Below, in pieces: positions 1 through 10,606 of a DNA stretch of 64,000 nucleotides (the stretch's first letter is position 1; every line of letters begins with the position of its first letter). The translations under genes were made by a program, and so were the position numbers. The notes beneath the pieces are model-generated. The model was not told the DNA's origin. It did not search any database and saw only the letters and a program-made list of their open reading frames with translations. Where the stretch lies: NCBI GenBank assembly GCA_902826165.1, contig CADEDV010000011.1, forward strand, positions 40,562 to 104,561, read 5' to 3'. The stretch is from an uncultured Bacteroidota bacterium (GTDB lineage Bacteria > Bacteroidota > Bacteroidia > Chitinophagales > Chitinophagaceae).

Positions 1-541
1 CATCCAGGTCATTTAGAAGATTGGTCAGCCGTTCCACATTCTTCGCTGTTTTCTTCAGGAATTTTTTATTGACTTCCGGATTTTCCAAAGCACCTTGTAA
101 CAAAGTATCCACGTAACCCTGTATGGCAAATACCGGTGTTTTGAATTCATGCGAAAGGTTTTGCAAAAATTCTTTGCGGAACTGCTCGTTCTTGCGCAGC
201 AATTCTATTTCCTGTTTGTTTTCTTCGGCCCAGGCTTCCACATCTTCCCGTACTTCATCAATACTTTTCTGTGGCAGCACATATTTATAATAGGTCTCTT
301 CTTTTTTGGTAGCCTTGGTCTGGTAAATGAATTTATAAATGAGTTTGATCTTGCGGTAAATGAAACGTTCCAGCATGAAGGAGATGAGTAAGTAACTGCC
401 GCCGAATATCACCACCAGGCAGATCAGCCCGATCCACCAGCTTTTTTCCACGTAGCCAATGAGCAGGCTGATAGGTACGGCCAGCACAAAGGCTGTAAAG
501 GCTGCCAACTGGCGGGGAGAAATATTTTTAGCGGAGAACAT
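1..541 (-). CDS. Sensor histidine kinase, N-terminal part (PhoR-like), cut by window edge
   Basis: This gene runs off the left edge of the window. Read from the ATG at 541, about 180 residues are visible. They hold two membrane helices near residues 10-60 with a very short loop between them, a basic juxtamembrane stretch, a charged coiled linker and the start of a HisKA dimerisation domain. The H-box reads LSHEFKTPVFAI, so the phospho-accepting His is present. The catalytic HATPase domain must lie beyond position 1. It follows the response regulator by 79 nt on the same strand, so the two probably form one operon and a cognate pair. The very short extracytoplasmic loop suggests it senses membrane or cytoplasmic cues or a partner protein rather than binding a ligand directly. 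The specific PhoR assignment is only by resemblance. Confidence 0.88.
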   Translation of the reverse strand, partial: MFSAKNISPRQLAAFTAFVLAVPISLLIGYVEKSWWIGLICLVVIFGGSYLLISFMLERFIYRKIKLIYKFIYQTKATKKEETYYKYVLPQKSIDEVREDVEAWAEENKQEIELLRKNEQFRKEFLQNLSHEFKTPVFAIQGYVDTLLQGALENPEVNKKFLKKTAKNVERLTNLLNDLD

Positions 542-620
542 CGGGGATCATGGTTGATGGTAACAGAGATCAAAAGTAAAGATATTGGCTATGAACTATT
601 ACCATGAACGATGAACTTTC

Positions 621-1298
621 TCACAGCTCAAACTTGTAGCCCACCCCTTTTACCGTAGTAATGCAATCAATCCCCAGTTTCTGGCGGATCTTGCGGATAT
701 GCACATCAATGGTACGGTCGCCCACGATCACATCATTGCCCCATACCTGGTTCAGTATTTCATTGCGGAGAAAAACACGGCCGGGCTTCTGTGCTAATAA
801 ATACAAAAGTTCAAATTCCTTTTTTGCCAGCACGATATCATTACCGTCCACCTGTATCATGAACCGTTCGGGGTCGATGGTAAGATTATCAATGGTCAGC
901 ACCTTGGCTTCCGTTTTATTCAGCCGGCGGAACAGGGCATTCACCCGGCTCAGGAAAACTTTGGGGCTGATGGGTTTGCTTACATAATCATCGGCTCCTG
1001 TTTCCAGGCCTTTGATCTGTGTGCCCTCATCATTGACAGCGGTAAGAAATATGATCAGTGTTTCTTTAAAAGCGGGTTGGGCACGGAGCAACTGGCAAAC
1101 TTCCACCCCGGTCTTTTTGGGCATCATTACATCCAGCACCACCAGGTCGGGCTGGGTGCGGCGGGCTTTTTCAAGGGCTTCATCGCCATCTTTGGCGGTT
1201 ACCACCTCGTACCCTTCGTTGGAGAGGTTGTATTTCAGGATTTCAAGGATGTCCGGCTCATCATCTGCTATCAGCACCTTACGGGCTTTGGTATCCAT
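621..1298 (-). CDS. OmpR/PhoB-family response regulator
   Basis: The 225-residue protein has a receiver domain (about 1-125) and an OmpR/PhoB winged-helix DNA-binding domain (about 130-225). The receiver has the acidic pair D12/D13, the phospho-acceptor D56 in VVLDVMMP, T86 and the conserved K108 of SKP. The C-terminal domain has the usual GDRTIDVHIRKIRQKL recognition helix and the GVGYKF wing. It is full length. It is expected to be phosphorylated by the kinase encoded just downstream (1-541) and to act as a transcription factor. Its targets cannot be read from the sequence. PhoB-like is the closest description, but no phosphate-transport genes are nearby, so the signal is open. Confidence 0.93.
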   Translation of the reverse strand: MDTKARKVLIADDEPDILEILKYNLSNEGYEVVTAKDGDEALEKARRTQPDLVVLDVMMPKKTGVEVCQLLRAQPAFKETLIIFLTAVNDEGTQIKGLETGADDYVSKPISPKVFLSRVNALFRRLNKTEAKVLTIDNLTIDPERFMIQVDGNDIVLAKKEFELLYLLAQKPGRVFLRNEILNQVWGNDVIVGDRTIDVHIRKIRQKLGIDCITTVKGVGYKFEL

Positions 1299-1504
1299 GC
1301 AGCGAAATTTTGCGCAAACCTAACGGGAATTCAGCTCCCGGTGAAATCCGGGTCACTTGTTCACGCAGACTTAATGATAAGTTAATAAGCACTGCTTTCG
1401 GTAAAATGACCGGGATACTGTCTCTTTCCTGCAACCCCGGAAACAGTTTGATAGTCATTCCGGTAAGTAATTAGGACCGGCTTAGTCATGTCGGTTCTTG
1501 TTAC

Positions 1505-1512
1505 TACATTTG
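1505..1512 (+). promoter_or_regulatory. Putative Bacteroidota -7 box (TACATTTG)
   Basis: TACATTTG matches the Bacteroidota sigma-ABfr -7 consensus TAnnTTTG. It would start transcription about 7 nt before the ATG at 1526, giving a very short leader. No clear TTG -33 box lies at the right distance. Confidence 0.4.
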
Positions 1513-1525
1513 TACTTCGATCCTT

Positions 1526-3757
1526 ATGACAGCAATTACCAGATACCTTATCGTTTTCGTCTGCCTGGCCGGTTTTCAAACCAGCGAGGCCCAGGGTGTA
1601 TCCAGTTCCGATACCATCGTTATCCCTCCCAACTACAAAGCAGAATTCAGGCGGCAGATCAATCATGAAGCCATTGATGCCGAACAGAAAGCAATCATGG
1701 CCATGGATAATAAAGCGGATCAGTCATTCAACCCCACCGCCAACGAGGAGATCAATGTATTACTGACCAGGGCACTCTCCAAAAAAGTGGACCTGCTGCA
1801 ATACGTATATGAAACAGACAAAGGCTTTGATCACCGGCTGAAAGTGAATTACCTGAAAGGATTAGAGAACCTGCTGAAGACCTTTCGCCAGAATTACCGG
1901 GGCAGTTCGGATAAAAAAGTAAATCCCGTTCTCCTGCCAGATATTATTGCCGCTTACCAGCAGGCCGTTACCAATGACCGCAAAGGAGAAACAATCGAAT
2001 ATATAGTAAAGGGACTTTCATTTGATGCAGGAACCGTATTACTGGGGGCCAGCATTTTCGAAAAGAACCCCGGCTTTAACGGGTCGAAGCAAACACTGGT
2101 ATTGAAGTATTGTGTGCTGCACCCGGAAAAAACCTTTCCAACTCTACGGGAAAATCCTGACCTGCCTTTTGCTGATAGTTTGATCAGGGTAGTGGCTAAA
2201 AAGTATCCCCGCCAGTTATATGATTATTCGCAGGCCGCCAACCGGCTGGGTAATCTTATTCGCAGTATCCAGGACGATGATTTTATCCGTGCCATTACAA
2301 GGATGTCGAGAAGTAAAAGCGGTCAACAGTATTTTCCTTTCCTGGATAATATCGTCAATGGTAAAATGACCATTGAAGGTATTGATGCCGTCAAAGATGA
2401 TTCCATCCAGTACTTCCGGTTATTGGTGAACACGCAGATGGATTATGTGCAACGGGCTATTAATAAAGACACGGCATTTGAATTAAAAGCACTGACGGCA
2501 AAATTAGAGACAAGGGCAAGAGATGTATTTGTGAATACTATCAACGGCCTACATGAGCAGGATGATGTGGTCCGGTTTAAGATACTGCAACCACTGAATG
2601 CACAGGAGTTATATTACCTGGCGGTTCTTTCAGATGGATTGATCTATACTTCCAGTTTTGTGAATGGGGTGTACCCGCTGATGATGAAAAAAGTGAATAA
2701 CCGCAGCGATTCCTTGCTGATGCTGCTGAATTTTGATAAGTACAGGAAGTTTATCAAAATGTCCGCTGGGTATAATACCCTCAGCAATTTTCTCAGTTCT
2801 TTCCCCGATCCCGATGATGCGGGCAACCTGATGCGGGCCTTTGTGATGAACCTGGAAAAATCGGATGGGCTGGAAGATGGGGTGGATGTAGCCGATTCGT
2901 ATGCCAGCATTGCAGAAACTGTAAAGCCATTGGCTAATGAAATGCTGGCCAATGTGCAGCGGAACTATGAAAGAAATGCAGCACAGAATAATAAAAGAGG
3001 AATGGCGATCTATAATATCCTCAATAAACTTTTTCAATCAGCTGATACGGTGAACCAGGTTGACCTGACCAGGGAGCTGGGAATACCGCCCGTATATGAA
3101 GTGCCGTTCAAGTCGATGGTCAATGACAGCGGCCGTGTCATCATGCAGGTATTCTTTTATGGTGATAAAGACGGCCAGGGAATTTTCAAAGGCTTTGTAG
3201 GTATGTTCAGCAATGCCAACTGGAGGATCACATCTACTGATAAATGGGTGGCAATCTCTTCAGCTAAAGGAAAACCGGTGACCATCTATGCAAATAAAGC
3301 ATTACCGGAAGAAGGGGGTGAGGATGAAAAAGCACAGCGGGCATTGGGAGAATACCTGGAGAAGAATAAACTCTATCCTACAATCACTATTCACCGGGGG
3401 CATAGTTATTATGCCAATTCAACCATTGAGCAAATGTTCCCGACTTCCAAGATCGTTTTCATGGGGTCCTGCGGCGGTTATCACCTGATCCATGATGTAC
3501 TCGAAAAAGCGTCGGATGCACATATCATTGCTTCCAAACAAATTGGTAAAACAGCGGTAAACAAGCCTTTTTTCCAGTTGTTAACGGAGAAAATAAGGAA
3601 TGGTAATAATATCGACTGGATACCTTTCTGGAAAGAACTGGAGAAGATGGTGAAAGTGGAAGGATTTGAAGATTATATCCCACCGTATAAAAATCTTGGT
3701 GCTTTATTTATCAAAGCCTACAAAAAAGCAATGGGAGAAGAAGCCGAAATTCAATAA
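1526..3757 (+). CDS. Secreted protein of unknown function with C-terminal GH...GSCGG (possible clan-CD-like) region
   Basis: The 743-residue protein starts with a signal peptide (hydrophobic 5-18, cleavage near SEAQ, residue 23). Residues about 30-540 are mostly helical and match no family I recognise. The last 200 residues look like an alpha/beta domain: a strand ending VFFYGDKDG, a second strand ending TITIHRGHSYY (H623, H626) and, 23 residues after H626, a strand ending VFMGSCGGY (C649). A hydrophobic strand then His-Gly/Gly-His, followed by a strand then Gly-Ser-Cys-Gly, resembles the His/Cys dyad layout of clan CD cysteine peptidases (caspase, gingipain). The spacing is short for that clan, so this is a hypothesis. 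The gene stands alone between divergent and downstream neighbours, with its own promoter-like box. Confidence 0.8.
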   Translation: MTAITRYLIVFVCLAGFQTSEAQGVSSSDTIVIPPNYKAEFRRQINHEAIDAEQKAIMAMDNKADQSFNPTANEEINVLLTRALSKKVDLLQYVYETDKGFDHRLKVNYLKGLENLLKTFRQNYRGSSDKKVNPVLLPDIIAAYQQAVTNDRKGETIEYIVKGLSFDAGTVLLGASIFEKNPGFNGSKQTLVLKYCVLHPEKTFPTLRENPDLPFADSLIRVVAKKYPRQLYDYSQAANRLGNLIRSIQDDDFIRAITRMSRSKSGQQYFPFLDNIVNGKMTIEGIDAVKDDSIQYFRLLVNTQMDYVQRAINKDTAFELKALTAKLETRARDVFVNTINGLHEQDDVVRFKILQPLNAQELYYLAVLSDGLIYTSSFVNGVYPLMMKKVNNRSDSLLMLLNFDKYRKFIKMSAGYNTLSNFLSSFPDPDDAGNLMRAFVMNLEKSDGLEDGVDVADSYASIAETVKPLANEMLANVQRNYERNAAQNNKRGMAIYNILNKLFQSADTVNQVDLTRELGIPPVYEVPFKSMVNDSGRVIMQVFFYGDKDGQGIFKGFVGMFSNANWRITSTDKWVAISSAKGKPVTIYANKALPEEGGEDEKAQRALGEYLEKNKLYPTITIHRGHSYYANSTIEQMFPTSKIVFMGSCGGYHLIHDVLEKASDAHIIASKQIGKTAVNKPFFQLLTEKIRNGNNIDWIPFWKELEKMVKVEGFEDYIPPYKNLGALFIKAYKKAMGEEAEIQ

Positions 3758-3785
3758 ACGGCAAATCTTTCTGTTGGCTTCTGTC

Positions 3786-3793
3786 TAAATTTG
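3786..3793 (+). promoter_or_regulatory. Putative -7 box (TAAATTTG) for the ABC exporter
   Basis: TAAATTTG fits TAnnTTTG and lies 22 nt before the TTG start at 3816. No matching -33 TTG is seen at 19-20 nt, so it is a weak to moderate call. Confidence 0.4.
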
Positions 3794-3815
3794 CGGTTCT
3801 ATTAATTGTTTACAG

Positions 3816-5594
3816 TTGCCAGACTCCAAAAAACGTTTTTTTGATATTGCCCAGCTGAAACGGGTCTTTCGCTATGCAGCCCCCTATAAGAAGAAATTCT
3901 ACTGGTCGGTAGTACTTGCCATCCTGCTGGCACTCATCACTCCGTTACGACCTTTGCTTATTCAACGGACAGTAAATGATTATATCGCCAACTCTGTCAC
4001 CAGTATGGTGATTACTATTACCATCATCCAGGTGGGGTTGATACTGGTGGAAACCGTATTCCGTTTTCTTTTTACGTTTACCACTGCCTGGCTCGGGCAA
4101 TCTGTAGTTAGAGATATGCGGGTGGCTGTCTATAAAAAGATATTGGGATTAAATCTTTCCCAGTTTGATAAGACCCCGATTGGTACTTTAACAACCAGAA
4201 CGATCAATGATATCGAATCCATCAATGATATTTTTGCAGATGGCCTGGTGCCGATACTGGCTGATATGCTTTCCATTGTTTGTGTGCTGACCTATATGTT
4301 CATTGCAGACTGGCAATTAACGCTGATCGCATTGATCCCTTTCCCGATCATCCTTATTGCCACTTATTATTTTAAAGAGAGCATCAATAAATCATTCTTC
4401 CGGGTAAGAAATGCAGTGGCTCACCTGAATGCATTTGTGCAGGAACATTTAACAGGCATGTCGGTGGTACAGGCCTTTGCATCCGAAGAAAGAGAGTACA
4501 AAAAATTCAATACCATCAATAAGGAACACAGGAATGCGAATGTCAAAGCCATTTTTGCGTATTCGGTTTTCTTCCCGGTGGTGGAGATTGTGCTGGCTTT
4601 ATCAATCGGCCTTATTGTGTGGTGGACCTCGAAGGAAGCACTGCAGTTGCAGCAAAGTCAGCAGGGAACAGTCATCTCCTTTATTCTTTGTCTCAATTTA
4701 TTGTTTCGCCCCTTGCGGGTGATCGCTGATAAATTCAATGTACTGCAAATGGGCATTATTGCAAGTGAACGGGTTTTTAAAGTGCTGGATAACGATGATT
4801 TCATACCCGAATCTCATGAAAGTGCTTATAAACCGGCAGGGCAATTAAAAGGGAAGATCGGTTTTGATAAAGTATGGTTTGCCTATACCCAGGAGAATTA
4901 TGTATTGAAAGACGTAAGTTTTTCGGTGAAACCCGGGGAAACAGTAGCTATTGTGGGACATACGGGCAGTGGTAAGACCACCATCATCAGTTTGCTGAAC
5001 AGGTTATACCATATTCAGAAAGGCACCATTCATATTGATGATGTCAATATTGAAGATTATGACCTTGATATACTGAGAAAGAATGTAGGTGTCGTGCTAC
5101 AGGATGTTTTCCTGTTCTCCGGTTCGGTAATGGATAATATCACACTGCGGAACCCGGAGATAACACGGGAAAAAGTGATCGAAGCGGCCCAGCTGATCGA
5201 TATGCATGATTTTATTATGCAGTTGCCGGGAGGGTATGATTATAATGTAATGGAAAGGGGAGCAACATTGTCACTAGGACAGCGGCAATTGCTGTCATTT
5301 ATCCGGGCCATGTTATACAACCCCTCCATTCTTATCCTGGATGAAGCTACCTCTTCGGTAGACACTGAAAGTGAAATGCTGATACAGCAAGCCATTGACA
5401 AACTGATAAAGGGAAGAACATCCATCGTGATAGCTCACCGTCTTTCAACCATCCGCAAAGCCGATAAGATCATTGTGCTGGATAAAGGCGAAATAAAAGA
5501 AGCCGGTACCCACGAAGAGTTGTTGTCAAATGGGGGCTTTTATGCCCGTTTGCATGAAATGCAGTTTGAAAAACACCACCCGGTCACAAGATAA
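3816..5594 (+). CDS. ABC exporter half-transporter (multidrug/lipid type, MdlB/MsbA-like)
   Basis: The 592-residue protein has a six-helix ABC_membrane domain (about 20-320) fused to an ATPase (about 345-580). All ATPase motifs are intact: Walker A GHTGSGKTT near residue 380, Q-loop VLQDVFLF, signature LSLGQRQ, Walker B ILILDEATS and H-loop IVIAHRLST. It should act as a homo- or heterodimeric exporter in the inner membrane. The start is a TTG at 3816; no in-frame ATG occurs until residue 64 (inside the membrane domain), so TTG is preferred. No partner half-transporter lies next to it, which favours a homodimer. Drug, lipid and peptide substrates are all possible. Confidence 0.93.
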   Translation: MPDSKKRFFDIAQLKRVFRYAAPYKKKFYWSVVLAILLALITPLRPLLIQRTVNDYIANSVTSMVITITIIQVGLILVETVFRFLFTFTTAWLGQSVVRDMRVAVYKKILGLNLSQFDKTPIGTLTTRTINDIESINDIFADGLVPILADMLSIVCVLTYMFIADWQLTLIALIPFPIILIATYYFKESINKSFFRVRNAVAHLNAFVQEHLTGMSVVQAFASEEREYKKFNTINKEHRNANVKAIFAYSVFFPVVEIVLALSIGLIVWWTSKEALQLQQSQQGTVISFILCLNLLFRPLRVIADKFNVLQMGIIASERVFKVLDNDDFIPESHESAYKPAGQLKGKIGFDKVWFAYTQENYVLKDVSFSVKPGETVAIVGHTGSGKTTIISLLNRLYHIQKGTIHIDDVNIEDYDLDILRKNVGVVLQDVFLFSGSVMDNITLRNPEITREKVIEAAQLIDMHDFIMQLPGGYDYNVMERGATLSLGQRQLLSFIRAMLYNPSILILDEATSSVDTESEMLIQQAIDKLIKGRTSIVIAHRLSTIRKADKIIVLDKGEIKEAGTHEELLSNGGFYARLHEMQFEKHHPVTR

Positions 5595-5622
5595 AAAACC
5601 ACTCCTGGAAAGGAGCGGTTTT
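5595..5622. terminator. Bidirectional intrinsic terminator
   Basis: Directly after the stop codon at 5592-5594 lies AAAACC-A-CTCCT, a GGAA loop, then AGGAG-C-GGTTTT: 11 pairs with one A/C mismatch, flanked by A and T runs. It sits between convergent genes and can serve both. Confidence 0.75.
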
Positions 5623-5661
5623 GAACACGAGATCAAATGCGCAAATAAAAGAATTACACTT

Positions 5662-5979
5662 TTAAGCAAGGCTGGCGGAAATGAATGTTCCATCAGCCCG
5701 GAAAAAAGCCTTCCAGCGAACAGTTCCAACAAAGAATTTCACTTTCCAGGTATTTCCGTCTTCGGCCTGCCATTCCATGCGGGTGGCAGTGGGGTAGCGG
5801 GCCGTAAATGAAGCCTGGACAGCGGCCGGTAAGTTAGATGGAGGCGGAACGGGTGCATCATCAGCACCGCGACGACCGGCAATTGTGCTGTTGTCGGCAT
5901 TGGGACTTACGGATGGTTTTTGACAGGAAGCAAAAAGCAGGCAAGCAGCCAAAGCAGGGAGCAAAAGGGTGTTTTTCAT
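5662..5979 (-). CDS. PepSY-like (DUF2874-type) lipoprotein
   Basis: The start is set at the ATG at 5979 (an upstream ATG at 6003 would add 8 residues before the signal sequence). The resulting 105-residue product opens with MKNTLLLPALAACLLFASC, a clear lipobox with the Cys at residue 19. A flexible Pro/Ala/Asp linker follows, then one domain of about 55 residues with the pattern LPAAVQASFTARYPTAT...MEWQ...W.VKF...FRADGT. That pattern is characteristic of the Bacteroidota PepSY-like family, small periplasmic or surface proteins of unknown exact role. The gene is monocistronic, convergent with the ABC exporter and divergent from the ATP synthase genes. Confidence 0.82.
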   Translation of the reverse strand: MKNTLLLPALAACLLFASCQKPSVSPNADNSTIAGRRGADDAPVPPPSNLPAAVQASFTARYPTATRMEWQAEDGNTWKVKFFVGTVRWKAFFRADGTFISASLA

Positions 5980-6094
5980 GACTAAACTGTTTAAAATATT
6001 CAATAATGTTTACAGCAATAGGTCAACCCCAAAAATGGTTTTGTAACTGCGGGTCATTTTTTGCGTAATTCAAGGTTTTTCATGGTCACCCCCT

Positions 6095-6102
6095 TATCTT
6101 TG
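6095..6102 (+). promoter_or_regulatory. Putative -7 box (TATCTTTG) of the ATP synthase operon
   Basis: TATCTTTG matches TAnnTTTG and ends 14 nt before the atpB start at 6117. The -33 region (around 6072-6080) is only T-rich, without a clean TTG. Confidence 0.45.
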
Positions 6103-6116
6103 CGGCAAATTTCAGG

Positions 6117-7531
<1,415 letters not shown>

Positions 7532-7621
7532 GTAATACCCGCAACAAAAAATTACTGCATCCAATGCACAGGGCGGAGGATGCAGTATTTAAAAAACTGA
7601 AACAAGAAATTGATATAGACA

Positions 7622-8116
7622 ATGAAACTTCTTACTCCCGAAATTGGTTTGCTCGTCTGGACCTTACTGGCTTTCCTGATTGTATTTTTTATCTTGGCAA
7701 AATTTGCCTGGCCGGCTATTGTGAAGGGACTGCGTGAAAGAGAAAACAGTATTACTGAATCGTTGGCCACTGCTGAAAGAGTGAAGGCTGAAATGGCCCA
7801 GTTGCAAAGTGAAAATGAAGCCCTGCTGGCCAAAGCCCGTGAAGAAAGATCTCAATTGCTGAAAGAAGCAAGAGAAACGAAAGACAGGATCATTAACGAA
7901 GCAAAAGAGCAGGCTAAAACGGAAGCAAATAAGATCGTAACTGAAGCCCAGATCGCTATCAACGCACAGAAGATGGCGGCACTCACGGAAGTAAAGAACC
8001 AGGTGGGTAAACTGGTAATCGAAGTGAGTGAAAAAGTGTTGAGAAGAGAACTGGGAAATAAAGATGCCCAGGAAGCGCATATCAAAGGCCTGGTTGACGA
8101 AGTAAAATTAAACTAA
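7622..8116 (+). CDS. atpF: F1Fo ATP synthase subunit b
   Basis: The 164-residue protein has one N-terminal membrane helix (about 8-30) followed by a long charged, Ala/Glu/Lys-rich helix that forms the dimeric peripheral stalk. Length and layout are normal for the family. It sits between atpE (90 nt upstream) and atpH (13 nt downstream). The atpE-atpF gap contains no obvious terminator, so co-transcription is expected. Confidence 0.96.
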   Translation: MKLLTPEIGLLVWTLLAFLIVFFILAKFAWPAIVKGLRERENSITESLATAERVKAEMAQLQSENEALLAKAREERSQLLKEARETKDRIINEAKEQAKTEANKIVTEAQIAINAQKMAALTEVKNQVGKLVIEVSEKVLRRELGNKDAQEAHIKGLVDEVKLN

Positions 8117-8129
8117 GAAAAGTTACAGA

Positions 8130-8693
8130 ATGCCTAATCCACGTTTAGCATCGAGATACGCCAAATCACTGATTGACCTCGCTATCGAAAGGGGGCAGTT
8201 AGAGAATGTATTTGCTGATATGCAATGGCTGAAGGCCGTCTGCAAAAGCAACCGTGATTTTGTGAACCTGCTGCGCAGCCCCGTGATCAAGGCCGATACC
8301 AAAAAGAAGATTGTTGACGCAGTAACTACCGGCAAGATCAGTGAACTGACCACTGCTTTTACGACATTGCTGATCACTAAAGGAAGAGAAAGTAATTTAC
8401 CCGAGATCATTACTGCTTTCATTTCTGCTTATAACGAGCATAAGAATATTCATACCATACAACTGACCACTGCACACCCGGTTAGTGATGCGATGAGAAA
8501 TGCGATTGTGGAGCAGGTGAAAAAATCAGCCGGATTTCAGCATGTGGAACTGGAAGAAAAAGTCGATACAGACCTGATCGGCGGTTTTGTATTGCAGGTA
8601 GGTGATAAACTGGTAGATGCCAGTGTGGCTTATGACCTGAGAGCAATTGCCAAGCAGTTTAAGAACAATGATTTCATTTATAAGCTCAGATAA
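8130..8693 (+). CDS. atpH: F1Fo ATP synthase subunit delta
   Basis: The 187-residue protein has the family opening RLASRYAKSLIDLA, an N-terminal helical domain that binds the top of the alpha3beta3 head. Its C-terminus carries the conserved D-LIGGFVLQVGDKLVDASVAYDL segment that meets subunit b. It joins F1 to the stator stalk. It follows atpF by 13 nt and precedes atpA by 25 nt. Confidence 0.96.
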   Translation: MPNPRLASRYAKSLIDLAIERGQLENVFADMQWLKAVCKSNRDFVNLLRSPVIKADTKKKIVDAVTTGKISELTTAFTTLLITKGRESNLPEIITAFISAYNEHKNIHTIQLTTAHPVSDAMRNAIVEQVKKSAGFQHVELEEKVDTDLIGGFVLQVGDKLVDASVAYDLRAIAKQFKNNDFIYKLR

Positions 8694-8718
8694 TTTTTAA
8701 AAAGATAAACAGAAATAT

Positions 8719-10299
8719 ATGGCAGAGATTAAACCCGATGAGATAAGTGCGATACTGCGCCAGCAGTTGAGCAACTTCAACGCCGCTGCGGACCTGGAAG
8801 AAGTGGGTACCGTATTGCAGGTGGGTGATGGTATTGCCCGAGTTTACGGGTTGGGCAATGTTCGCTATGGTGAACTCGTTGAATTTGAAAATGGTGTTCG
8901 TGCCATCGCTTTGAACCTGGAGGAAGATAACGTGGGTGTGGTATTGATGGGTGAAAGCGGTGCCATTAAAGAAGGTGCCAAAGTAAAACGTACCGGTCAG
9001 ATCGCTTCTATCAAAGTAGGAGAAGGCATGGTGGGGCGAGTTGTAAATACCCTGGGTCAGCCAATAGATGGTAAAGGGCCTATAAGCGGCGAACTGTATG
9101 AAATGCCATTGGAGCGTAAAGCACCAGGGGTTATCTTTCGTGAACCGGTAAAAGAACCACTGCAGACCGGTATCAAAGCAATTGATGCGATGATCCCCAT
9201 CGGTCGTGGTCAGCGGGAACTGATCATCGGTGACCGCCAGACTGGTAAAACAGCTATCGCTGTGGATACCATCATCAACCAGAAAGAGTTTTTCAAAGCA
9301 GGTAAAACTGTTTATTGTATATATGTGGCGATCGGTCAGAAAGCTTCTACTATTGCCGGTGTAATGAAAACATTACAGGACAATGGTGCGATGGAATACA
9401 CAACTATTGTTGCGGCTTCTGCATCTGACCCGGCTCCGTTACAATTCTATGCTCCTTTTGCCGGTGCAGCGATCGGTGAGTTCTTCCGTGATACCGGACG
9501 TCCTGCGCTTATTATCTATGACGATCTTTCTAAACAAGCTGTGGCTTACCGTGAGGTATCCTTGCTGTTGCGCCGCCCTCCGGGTCGTGAAGCTTATCCG
9601 GGCGATGTGTTCTACCTGCATAGTCGTTTGCTGGAAAGAGCAGCGAAAGTGATCAGTGATGATGGGGTTGCCAAAAACATGAATGATGTGCCCGACAGTA
9701 TCCGCCACCTGATAAAAGGCGGTGGTTCTTTAACTGCATTGCCAATTATCGAAACACAGGCGGGTGACGTATCTGCCTATATCCCAACTAACGTAATTTC
9801 TATTACTGACGGACAGATATTCCTCGAAACAAACCTCTTCTTATCTGGTATCCGCCCGGCGATCAACGTAGGTATCTCTGTAAGCCGTGTGGGTGGTAAT
9901 GCGCAGATCAAATCCATGAAGAAGGTTGCAGGTACACTGAAACTGGACCAGGCTTTATACCGTGAGCTGGAAGCCTTCTCTAAATTTGGTGGCGACCTGG
10001 ATGCTGCTACCAAGAATGTGATCGATAAAGGTGCCCGTAACGTGGAAGTGCTGAAGCAACCACAGTACTCTCCTTTTGCGGTAGAGAAGCAGGTAGCGAT
10101 CATTTACCTTGGTACCAATGGTTTGTTGAAAGATGTGGCCGTAAGAAGGGTGAAAGAATTTGAAGAACATTTCTTGATGGAGATGGAAAGTAAACTGCCC
10201 GATGTAATGGCTGAATTCAAAAAAGGAAATCTACCTGAAGATGGCATTAAGAAAATGGTCGAACTGGCCAACGGATTAATTCCTTCTTATAAATCTTAA
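8719..10299 (+). CDS. atpA: F1Fo ATP synthase subunit alpha
   Basis: The 526-residue protein has the beta-barrel N-domain, the nucleotide-binding core with Walker [10 protein letters not shown], the conserved segment [34 protein letters not shown] (given here only as its position, about residues 276-309), and the helical C-terminal domain. It is full length and carries the non-catalytic nucleotide site of F1. A strong terminator follows after about 20 nt. In many Bacteroidota atpG comes next; here it does not, so gamma, beta and epsilon must be encoded elsewhere. Confidence 0.98.
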   Translation: MAEIKPDEISAILRQQLSNFNAAADLEEVGTVLQVGDGIARVYGLGNVRYGELVEFENGVRAIALNLEEDNVGVVLMGESGAIKEGAKVKRTGQIASIKVGEGMVGRVVNTLGQPIDGKGPISGELYEMPLERKAPGVIFREPVKEPLQTGIKAIDAMIPIGRGQRELIIGDRQTGKTAIAVDTIINQKEFFKAGKTVYCIYVAIGQKASTIAGVMKTLQDNGAMEYTTIVAASASDPAPLQFYAPFAGAAIGEFFRDTGRPALIIYDDLSKQAVAYREVSLLLRRPPGREAYPGDVFYLHSRLLERAAKVISDDGVAKNMNDVPDSIRHLIKGGGSLTALPIIETQAGDVSAYIPTNVISITDGQIFLETNLFLSGIRPAINVGISVSRVGGNAQIKSMKKVAGTLKLDQALYRELEAFSKFGGDLDAATKNVIDKGARNVEVLKQPQYSPFAVEKQVAIIYLGTNGLLKDVAVRRVKEFEEHFLMEMESKLPDVMAEFKKGNLPEDGIKKMVELANGLIPSYKS

Positions 10300-10320
10300 G
10301 ATTACTAATATAATACTTAC

Positions 10321-10348
10321 AAAGGCGATCGACAGATCGCCTTTTTTT
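10321..10348 (+). terminator. Intrinsic terminator of the atpB-E-F-H-A operon
   Basis: A perfect 10-bp stem (AAAGGCGATC / GATCGCCTTT) with loop GACA is followed by a run of T. It lies 21 nt after the atpA stop. Confidence 0.9.
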
Positions 10349-10381
10349 ATGCTTGCCTGGGTTGGGGAAGAGTATTTTCAG

Positions 10382-10470
10382 TACGTACAAACCACTTGTA
10401 CACCCTAAGGTTCAGCTTTATTTTTACGTAGTATTTCATTTAAAATAGGGGATTTACGTATTTTCCCGGC
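10382..10470. promoter_or_regulatory. Cluster of three TACGTA palindromes in the intergenic region
   Basis: TACGTA occurs at 10382-10387, 10425-10430 and 10455-10460. The last two sit in longer similar contexts: TTTTTACGTAGTATTTC and TTTACGTATTTTCCCGG, each followed by an A-rich stretch. A fourth copy with the same right flank lies at 18337 before another secreted-protein gene. They look like binding sites for a regulator. The rest of the 10300-10807 gap holds the atp terminator, a promoter-like sequence near 10576-10606 and no clear gene; a 26-codon open frame (10651-10731) is too short to support. Confidence 0.4.
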
Positions 10471-10575
10471 AAAATTTTATTAAGAAAAATGCCATTTAAA
10501 TAGTTGATAATCATTAGCTATAGTATTTATCATGCATAAAATACGGTACTTCTTGCGAAAAAATTCTCGAAAAAC

Positions 10576-10606
10576 TTGCATCAGTAAAAACCACATACTA
10601 CTTTAG
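10576..10606 (+). promoter_or_regulatory. Putative promoter (TTG-N20-TACTTTAG)
   Basis: TTG at 10576-10578 and TACTTTAG at 10599-10606 are 20 nt apart, close to the Bacteroidota spacing; the last two bases deviate from TTTG. Transcription would begin near 10613, leaving a leader of about 190 nt before the ATG at 10808. Confidence 0.35.

Noticed and set aside
1382..1666. A 94-codon minus-strand frame across the divergent promoter region
   Set aside because: It overlaps the start of the secreted-protein gene and the promoter box, and its product has no coding signature.
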